Source of the DNA: Balneolales bacterium
Lineage (GTDB): Bacteria; Bacteroidota; Rhodothermia; Balneolales; Natronogracilivirgulaceae
NCBI GenBank assembly: GCA_007131625.1
Contig: SLQC01000108.1
Coordinates: 1-11,578, forward strand
Length of the DNA: 11,578 nt
Direction of reading: 5' to 3'
The notes under the pieces are model-generated. The model ran no database searches. It was not told the origin of the DNA and worked only from the letters and a program-made list of their open reading frames with translations. Position numbers and translations under genes: made by a program. Position 1 is the stretch's first letter. Every line of letters begins with the position of its first letter. Below are positions 6,825 to 11,578 of this stretch, in pieces.

Positions 6825-8546
6825 TCATACGGACTGACCGGTAACGATGCCCGGGGTCTGCTGCTTCCGCTCGCTTTCCTTTTTGTCAAAAGCATCTATG
6901 GCTTCCTGCACTTCAAAGCTGCAGAACCGATCACTGTCACCACCGGCAAAACCACTTTTATGAAGTATATCTCTTACAGGTCCGTTCACTGCCGCCAACC
7001 ACAAGGCAATTCCGTCGGCACTCAGTTGCCGATCCAGTTCAAAAAGTACATGGATACCAGTGGCGTCGATGGAGTTCATTCCGGATGCATCCAGCACCAC
7101 TAACCGCAACCGATCACCTTTCTGACTATTCAACTTTTCAGCAGTCTCTTTGAAATGCTGCACATTGGCAAAAAACAGTGGTGCGTCATAGCGATAAACC
7201 AGTACATCTTCGCGCTCTTCCGCCTCCGAAAAACGAAGCACGTTTCGGTATATCCGGCTTCCGGGCAGACGCCCCAGATGGGCAACGTGCGGTTTGCTGC
7301 TATAATAGATAACTACACCGAGTGATGCAATCACACCGGCGAGTATCCCCTCTTCAATACCCAAAATCAGGGTAACGAAAAATGTGATGACCATCATAAA
7401 AAAATCCTCTTTCCGGGTATTCCAGAGAAACTTCATCTCGTTTATATCGATGAGACCGAGAACCGCCGTAATAATGATTGCAGCCAATACTGCATAAGGC
7501 AGATAGAAAATAAGCGGAGTCAGAAAGAGCAGTGTCAGTCCGATCAATAATGCACTGATAATACTGGCCATACCGGATTTGGCGCCAGACTGGTCGTTAA
7601 TTGCCGACCGCGAGAAACTGCCAGCGACCGGAAAAGCCTGAAAAAAGGAACCACCGATGTTTGCCGACCCTAGGGCTACCAGCTCCTGATTGGCATCAAT
7701 CTGGTAGTCGCGATGTCGCGTCTGAATCGTTTTTGCAACAGCGATCGACTCCATGAAACCGACCAGGGATATGGCAACTGCCATGGGCAGCAGACTATAA
7801 ACTATATCCAAATCCCAATCCGCTAAACCAAAAGCCGGAAGTCCGGAGGCCACTTCACCGACGATACTGATTCCGTTCTGGTTCAATCCTGCAGCTGCAA
7901 CCAGACCAATGCTCCCTGCAACAGCAACCAATGCTCCGGGAAAATGCTTGTTCCATTTTTTAATTCCATAAATGAATATGACAGCACCGATTCCAAGACC
8001 GGCTGTAACTGGATGAATATCCGACAGGGAAGTAAAAACCTGTATCAATACCTGATAAAACGGCGCGGATGAGTCGACAGTGATGCCGAGCAGATTATGA
8101 ATCTGACTGAAGGCGATGATCAATGCTGCTGCTGCGGTAAAACCGGTTATGACAGGATGGGATAGAAAATTGACCAGAAATCCCATTCGCAGCAACCCCA
8201 TCAGCAGCTGTATAATGCCAACCATCAAGGCGAGAAGTATGGCAAGGCTGATGTACTCGGTGCTGCCGGGCACTGCGTATCCGCTCACACCCGCCGCAAC
8301 AAGCAGCGCGACTACAGCTACCGGGCCGACACCCAGATGCCGGGAAGTTCCCATCATACCGTAAATCAGCAGGGGAACAAGCGCAGCATACAGGCCATAT
8401 ACCGGGGGCAAACCCGCGATAAGTGCATAGGCCATCGCCTGCGGAATCAGCATCACACCGACGGTCAATCCGGCGACAAGATCGCCTTTTAACATTCCCG
8501 AATGATAGCCGGGCAGCCAGGATAATATGGGTAGAAATCGTTTCAC
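6825..8546 (-). CDS. SulP-family inorganic anion transporter with STAS domain
   Basis: This 573-residue SulP/SLC26 transporter probably moves sulfate, sulfite or a related oxyanion (bicarbonate is possible in this family) across the inner membrane. Seen: the N-terminal SulP signature from GDLVAGLTVGVMLIPQAMAY (21-40) to GLPPVYGLYAALVPLLIY, the first transmembrane repeat with VGPVAVVALLVAAG, many further hydrophobic helices, and NIGGSFFQAFPVAGSFSRSA in the core. A C-terminal STAS domain spans about 432-553, with LDASGMNSIDATG (485-497). The length is normal. The start is GTG at 8546; the protein then begins with the expected MKRFLPILSWLPGY. There is no clear Shine-Dalgarno. The 184-base gap from the upstream fusion-enzyme gene contains a strong hairpin, so sulP may also have its own promoter. 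Substrate and direction are inferred from context: removal of sulfite/sulfate made by sulfur oxidation, or uptake. Confidence 0.94.
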   Translation of the reverse strand: MKRFLPILSWLPGYHSGMLKGDLVAGLTVGVMLIPQAMAYALIAGLPPVYGLYAALVPLLIYGMMGTSRHLGVGPVAVVALLVAAGVSGYAVPGSTEYISLAILLALMVGIIQLLMGLLRMGFLVNFLSHPVITGFTAAAALIIAFSQIHNLLGITVDSSAPFYQVLIQVFTSLSDIHPVTAGLGIGAVIFIYGIKKWNKHFPGALVAVAGSIGLVAAAGLNQNGISIVGEVASGLPAFGLADWDLDIVYSLLPMAVAISLVGFMESIAVAKTIQTRHRDYQIDANQELVALGSANIGGSFFQAFPVAGSFSRSAINDQSGAKSGMASIISALLIGLTLLFLTPLIFYLPYAVLAAIIITAVLGLIDINEMKFLWNTRKEDFFMMVITFFVTLILGIEEGILAGVIASLGVVIYYSSKPHVAHLGRLPGSRIYRNVLRFSEAEEREDVLVYRYDAPLFFANVQHFKETAEKLNSQKGDRLRLVVLDASGMNSIDATGIHVLFELDRQLSADGIALWLAAVNGPVRDILHKSGFAGGDSDRFCSFEVQEAIDAFDKKESERKQQTPGIVTGQSV

Positions 8547-8635
8547 AACAGAGCGTGGATATTCGTCAGGCTTAATAGTACTGTTTGAAGCTGTTAATTA
8601 TGCAATCAAAAGTTCAATTAAAGATATGAAATTGA

Positions 8636-8666
8636 CCGGACCCCGAATTCATTCGTCGGAGTCCGG
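8636..8666 (-). terminator. Strong hairpin between the fusion-enzyme gene and sulP
   Basis: Arms CCGGACCCCGA (8636-8646) and TCGGAGTCCGG (8656-8666) pair over 11 positions with one mismatch around a 9-base loop. It lies 64 bases after the stop of the upstream gene. No long T-run follows on the minus strand (TCAATTTCATATC), so it may be a Rho-independent-like terminator, an RNA-stability element or a protein site. The 184-base gap also holds a T8 run on the minus strand (8703-8696) preceded by only a 4-bp stem (8709-8720). No small gene is visible. Confidence 0.5.
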
Positions 8667-8730
8667 CACATGAAGTGTTAATAAGGCACTGATTTAAAAA
8701 AAACACAAAGTGCATTCACTCTTATTCCGC

Positions 8731-10158
8731 TCAACTTGTGGTTGTTTTTTTCGCACTGTTAAACCAGCTGTCGAATTCGCCATCGAAATAAACGACTTCG
8801 TGTCCATATCTCTGCAGCAGCGGTGCAGCGACCGCTGATCGACCACCGGCAGAACAATGAATGTAGACCGGTTTGCCATGTGCCACTTCTTCAATCCGAT
8901 CAAGCAGCCTCGTATGCGGGATGTTTTGAGCATCCTCAATGTGCCCGTCCGCAAATTCGGAGGCCTTCCTAACGTCCAGAACATGGATACCATCCTCGAA
9001 CAGCTTGTGGCCATCATCCAGAAGATTCAGGTGCGGAATGGATACCGCTGCATTATTATCAGTCAGCCACTGTTCATACTCGTCAACCGGGATATAACCG
9101 CGAATGTCGTCAAGTCCGACATTGACCAGGTCTCTTACCGCTTCTTCGAGATGTTCCTCGTCAATGACCAGATAAATCGGCTGATCTTCGGTCACGTAGG
9201 AACCGGCCGTGGTGTTGAATTGCTTGTCAAGCGTAGAAAAAATTGCGCCCTGCAGATGTCCTTTCATGAAAGGTATGCGGTCTCGTGTATCAATCAGAGC
9301 AACGTCCCTGTTGCCGGCAAATTCAGCCAGCCGTGAAGCCTCGAACTTATCCGGTATCTGCAATTCACCGAGAACTTTGGGTCCCCTTTTGTTGTCCCGC
9401 TTCATTTGGGCAAAATAGAGTGGCGGTTCGGGTTGTCCTTCCAGAATGAAATTGACAAAATTATCCTCGGTTGAGGCCTCTTTCAGTGAAGCGTTGAACC
9501 GCATTTCGTATCCCACCGTACTGTTAGGAACTGCACCGAGAGCTTTGCCACAGGCACTGCCAGCACCATGCCCCGGCCAAACCTGCATGTATTGAGGCAT
9601 GGTTTTGAATTTTTCCAGCGATCGGAACAGAGTCCGTGCGGATGGTTTCATGACATCCTTCATACCGGCTGCCGATTCAAGCAGATCCGGCCGTCCAACA
9701 TCACCTACAAAAACAAAATCACCTGTGGTGACTCCCATCGGTTTGTCGGCTCCACCCCCTTTGTCGGTCACGCTGTAGATCAGGTGCTCGGGTGTATGGC
9801 CCGGGGTGTGGATGGCCTTGATTTCAATATTCCCGACCATAAACGAATCGCCGTCCTTCAGCAACTTATAGTTGTAATCACTGCCAATCAGCCATTCATA
9901 CTTCCAGTCAGCGTCACCCTCGTCGGATGCATATACCTTGACACCACGTTCAGCCAGTTCCCGGAGACCGGAAATATAATCGGCATGAATATGGGTATCG
10001 ACAGCAGTCGTGATCTGAAGCTTCTCCTTTTCGGCGATGTCATAATATTGCCTGACATCACGCATCGGATCAATTATCACCGCTTCACCGGTCTTTTGAC
10101 AACCAACGATATAGGCATATTGTGCCAGTTTCGGTTCAAATATTTGACGGAAAAACAT
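8731..10158 (-). CDS. CstB-like persulfide dioxygenase-rhodanese fusion (MBL fold + pseudo-rhodanese + rhodanese)
   Basis: This 475-residue cytosolic protein has three domains. The metallo-beta-lactamase part (1 to about 245) carries THIHADY (His56, His58, Asp60), TPGHTPEH (His121), FVGDVGRPD (Asp153) and WPGHGAGSACGKALG (His197), typical of ETHE1-type non-haem iron persulfide dioxygenases. The middle domain (about 265-365) is rhodanese-like (VALIDTRDRIPFMKGHLQGA) but has no cysteine at its active-loop position. The last domain (about 380-470) has the active loop CSAGGRS (Cys435). This MBL/pseudo-rhodanese/rhodanese order is that of staphylococcal CstB, which turns persulfide into thiosulfate or sulfite with sulfur transfer. 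The last position of the HxHxDH motif is Tyr61, not His. It sits third in the cassette after the YeeE/YedE pair. ATG 10158 is preceded by the only strong ribosome site in the window. Confidence 0.93.
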   Translation of the reverse strand: MFFRQIFEPKLAQYAYIVGCQKTGEAVIIDPMRDVRQYYDIAEKEKLQITTAVDTHIHADYISGLRELAERGVKVYASDEGDADWKYEWLIGSDYNYKLLKDGDSFMVGNIEIKAIHTPGHTPEHLIYSVTDKGGGADKPMGVTTGDFVFVGDVGRPDLLESAAGMKDVMKPSARTLFRSLEKFKTMPQYMQVWPGHGAGSACGKALGAVPNSTVGYEMRFNASLKEASTEDNFVNFILEGQPEPPLYFAQMKRDNKRGPKVLGELQIPDKFEASRLAEFAGNRDVALIDTRDRIPFMKGHLQGAIFSTLDKQFNTTAGSYVTEDQPIYLVIDEEHLEEAVRDLVNVGLDDIRGYIPVDEYEQWLTDNNAAVSIPHLNLLDDGHKLFEDGIHVLDVRKASEFADGHIEDAQNIPHTRLLDRIEEVAHGKPVYIHCSAGGRSAVAAPLLQRYGHEVVYFDGEFDSWFNSAKKTTTS

Positions 10159-10165
10159 AAGTTAT

Positions 10166-10172
10166 CTCCTTT
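10166..10172 (-). promoter_or_regulatory. Strong Shine-Dalgarno of the fusion-enzyme gene
   Basis: AAAGGAG on the minus strand ends 7 bases before the ATG at 10158. It fixes that start and stands out because neighbouring genes have weak or no such site, which suggests high translation of the enzyme relative to the transporters. Confidence 0.85.
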
Positions 10173-10202
10173 CTTTGTTTTGTTATTTTATTAAAAATGA
10201 TG

Positions 10203-10261
10203 GTCCGGTATGTAGGAATGGTGCCTCACATTATTACAGTGTTACCAGCTAAGTTCCGGAC
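10203..10261 (-). other. Potentially structured leader before the fusion-enzyme gene
   Basis: On the minus strand, GTCCGG (10261-10256) and CCGGAC (10208-10203) can pair and enclose shorter possible stems. The sequence CATCATTTTTAATAAAA follows. This could be an intercistronic stem that stabilises or attenuates the message before the ribosome site. Pairing over 47 bases is weak evidence. Confidence 0.3.
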
Positions 10262-10272
10262 GATTGGTGCCT

Positions 10273-10689
10273 TTAATGGGGCAGCTTTTCCCTCAGAGCT
10301 CCATACGTATAAGTACCGGCCAGCGCTGCCAAAATGGGAATCAGAAAGACTGTAATTCCGCTACCGAGCAATGCAAACAGCGGTCCGGGACACGCACCCG
10401 TAAAGGCCCAGCCAAATCCAAATAGTGTACCTCCGATAATATATCGTTTTTTCTGGGAACTGTCTTTGGGCGGTATGGAAATCGGGTTGCCGTCTTTATC
10501 AGTGAGATTCAGACGCTTAATAATCTGGATGGAGATCAGCCCGACGAGAATTGCGGTTCCGATCACCCCGTACATATGAATATCCTGGAATCGAAACATT
10601 TCCTGAATTCGGAACCAGGAGATCACCTCGGCTTTTGTCAGTACAAATCCGAACAAAATGCCTGTCAACATGTATTTCAGTAAACTCAT
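10273..10689 (-). CDS. YeeE/YedE-family membrane protein, second half (sulfur transporter subunit)
   Basis: This 138-residue polytopic inner-membrane protein of the YeeE/YedE family includes the thiosulfate transporter TsuA/YeeE as its best-understood member. Here the family is split into two genes, and this is the shorter half. Seen: a hydrophobic segment at 5-20, another at about 38-57, a hydrophilic loop (60-82), then IIGGTLFGFGWAFTGACPGP (84-103) with the single Cys100 in the GACPGP motif, and a final hydrophobic stretch at 107-128. The conserved cysteine is expected in the sulfur-conducting path of the family. It starts 25 bases after the stop of the first half, so the two are co-transcribed. 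There is no evident Shine-Dalgarno. Substrate inferred: thiosulfate or another sulfane-sulfur compound. Confidence 0.88.
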   Translation of the reverse strand: MSLLKYMLTGILFGFVLTKAEVISWFRIQEMFRFQDIHMYGVIGTAILVGLISIQIIKRLNLTDKDGNPISIPPKDSSQKKRYIIGGTLFGFGWAFTGACPGPLFALLGSGITVFLIPILAALAGTYTYGALREKLPH

Positions 10690-10714
10690 AACAATGGGTA
10701 TCTTTGTATCACGG

Positions 10715-11275
10715 TTAAAATATCAGTGGAAAAATCAGATGGGTGACGACGAGTCCGCCGACAAAAAATCCAGTAACGGCTATCAGCGACGCCAACTGAA
10801 GATTGGAGATGCCGCTAATTGCGTGGCCGGATGTACACCCACCGGCATAGCGCGCTCCGAAACCGACCAGAAACCCGCCGAGTACCATCATAACAAGTCC
10901 CTGAGCCGATCCAAGTTTACCCCAGGAGAATATTTCCTGAGGGACAAATCCGGAGAAGTCACTGAGCCCCAAATTCTGTAAATCGCTTATTGTTGCAGCA
11001 GAAAGGGCGATCGGTTCGGGATTCTGAAAAACATATCCCCCCAGAAATCCCCCCAGGAAGACTCCCAACACAAAAACCAGGTTCCACATCCCTTCAGATT
11101 TCCAGTCATACTGAAAAAAAGCAATGTTACCCGGTACACAGGCTGCACAGGTATGACGCAAACTTGACGATATACCAAATTGCTTGTTCCCCAAATAGAG
11201 CAACAGCGGTATGATCAATCCGATTATCGGTCCGGCCACATACCAGGGCCAGGGTTGTATTAACCATTCAAACAT
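10715..11275 (-). CDS. YeeE/YedE-family membrane protein, first half (sulfur transporter subunit)
   Basis: This 186-residue polytopic membrane protein is the larger half of the split YeeE/YedE transporter and the first gene of the cassette. Seen: an N-terminal hydrophobic segment (12-28), SSSLRHTCAACVPGN with Cys43 and Cys46, a membrane segment at about 65-85 (FVLGVFLGGFLGGYVF), a loop, then VMMVLGGFLVGFGARYAGGC (128-147) continuing TSGH with Cys147, and a last helix at about 161-182. The GGCTSGH motif is diagnostic of the family and contains the transport cysteine. The order, with the second half 25 bases downstream and a CstB-like enzyme next, supports thiosulfate or sulfane-sulfur uptake for cytosolic use. 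Start ATG 11275 has a poor ribosome site (GAAAAG). A near-consensus promoter with an overlapping palindrome lies about 60 bases upstream. Confidence 0.9.
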   Translation of the reverse strand: MFEWLIQPWPWYVAGPIIGLIIPLLLYLGNKQFGISSSLRHTCAACVPGNIAFFQYDWKSEGMWNLVFVLGVFLGGFLGGYVFQNPEPIALSAATISDLQNLGLSDFSGFVPQEIFSWGKLGSAQGLVMMVLGGFLVGFGARYAGGCTSGHAISGISNLQLASLIAVTGFFVGGLVVTHLIFPLIF

Positions 11276-11336
11276 AACTTTTCATTTTTTGGTGATTGAT
11301 TGACATTGCTTATCAACTGTTTTCTTGTTCATTGAT

Positions 11337-11366
11337 AATATACATATATAAATATATATATGTCAA
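11337..11366 (-). promoter_or_regulatory. Cassette promoter with palindromic ArsR-type operator
   Basis: On the minus strand, TTGACA (11366-11361) and TATATT (11342-11337) are separated by 18 bases, close to the sigma-70 consensus. A perfect inverted repeat ACATATATA (11342-11350) / TATATATGT (11355-11363) with a 4-base centre fills the spacer and touches both elements. This is a classic repressor-over-promoter layout. The predicted start of transcription is about 54 bases before the ATG at 11275. The similar site at the arsR promoter suggests the same repressor. Confidence 0.65.
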
Positions 11367-11448
11367 GTGCTTTTTTATCGATCCCACTTACCAATAACTT
11401 CTGAATACCGCAATTATCTCAATAATCATAATTTTCCAATGTTAGTCA

Positions 11449-11578
11449 ATGGAATTCGACTTACACAGAATGGCGGGAGGTTTACATGGGATAAGGGTTG
11501 AACAGAAAGGCGAATTCAACCAATGGAACAGAGTAACGGTATCAGAAACCGTATTTAATCAATTCCTGCAAGGATCGT
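11449..11578 (+). CDS. Uncertain partial open frame at window end
   Basis: From ATG 11449 (or ATG 11470) a plus-strand frame stays open for 43 codons to the window edge. The first residues are MEFDLHRMAGGLHGIRVEQ. No Shine-Dalgarno precedes either ATG and I recognise no family. A frame this short stays open by chance fairly often. The stretch 11367-11448 holds nothing I can name. Confidence 0.2.
   Translation, partial: MEFDLHRMAGGLHGIRVEQKGEFNQWNRVTVSETVFNQFLQGS

Noticed and set aside
6630..7103. Plus-strand open frame crossing the arsR-sulP gap
   Set aside because: It overlaps the coding parts of two confident minus-strand genes and the operator region, and has no recognisable domain.
8547..8635. 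A third copy of the cassette operator upstream of sulP
   Set aside because: The region is AT-rich with loose TTAATT/AATTAA symmetry, but it lacks the TATACATAT-like arms and has no matching -35/-10 pair around them.
9568..10194. Long plus-strand open frame (208 codons) opposite the MBL-rhodanese gene
   Set aside because: It is antisense to a coding region with clear catalytic motifs and runs over its ribosome site; the predicted protein shows no recognisable features.
11461..11485. Possible insertion-sequence end (TTACACAGAATGGCGGG)
   Set aside because: It faintly resembles ends of some IS families, but there is no partner inverted repeat, target duplication or transposase in the window.

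Overview
The window is ordinary chromosomal bacterial DNA of moderate GC content with AT-rich intergenic gaps. It has no rRNA, tRNA, insertion sequence or CRISPR array that I can support. Most genes lack a strong Shine-Dalgarno sequence. That trait, together with the general look of the two-component, AmtB and split YeeE/YedE proteins, suggests the Bacteroidota/Balneolota/Rhodothermota neighbourhood. This placement is an inference, not a measurement.

Left part (1-4750). A plus-strand two-component system (sensor kinase 62-1747, OmpR-type regulator 1737-2447, overlapping by 11 bases) converges on a minus-strand NAD(P)H-dependent FMN reductase-like flavoprotein (2468-3025). After an AT-rich 267-base gap comes an ammonium transporter gene, amtB (3293-4690, plus), closed by a strong intrinsic terminator. 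No GlnK/PII gene is beside it.

Middle (4750-6740). rarA (4914-6281, minus), an AAA+ replication/recombination ATPase, is bracketed by two short tandem-repeat arrays: five units of about 29 bp at 4754-4898 and five units of about 30 bp at 6313-6461. The second array begins inside the 3' end of the arsR-family gene (6438-6737, minus), so the regulator's last residues, including one of its only two cysteines, are encoded by a repeat unit.

Right part (6438-11366). All genes here are on the minus strand and appear to form one sulfur cassette. In transcription order they are: YeeE/YedE half 1 (10715-11275), YeeE/YedE half 2 (10273-10689), a CstB-like metallo-beta-lactamase/pseudo-rhodanese/rhodanese fusion (8731-10158), a SulP anion transporter with STAS domain (6825-8546), and the ArsR regulator. 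A coherent reading is uptake of thiosulfate or another sulfane-sulfur compound by the YeeE/YedE pair, oxidation and transfer of persulfide sulfur by the fusion enzyme, movement of an oxyanion product by SulP, and control by a cysteine-based ArsR repressor. Near-palindromic AT-rich operators lie between the -35 and -10 elements of both the cassette promoter (11337-11366) and the arsR promoter (6754-6783), which suggests autoregulation and co-regulation. No sulfide:quinone reductase gene is in the window.

The last 200 bases hold only an uncertain open frame running off the end.
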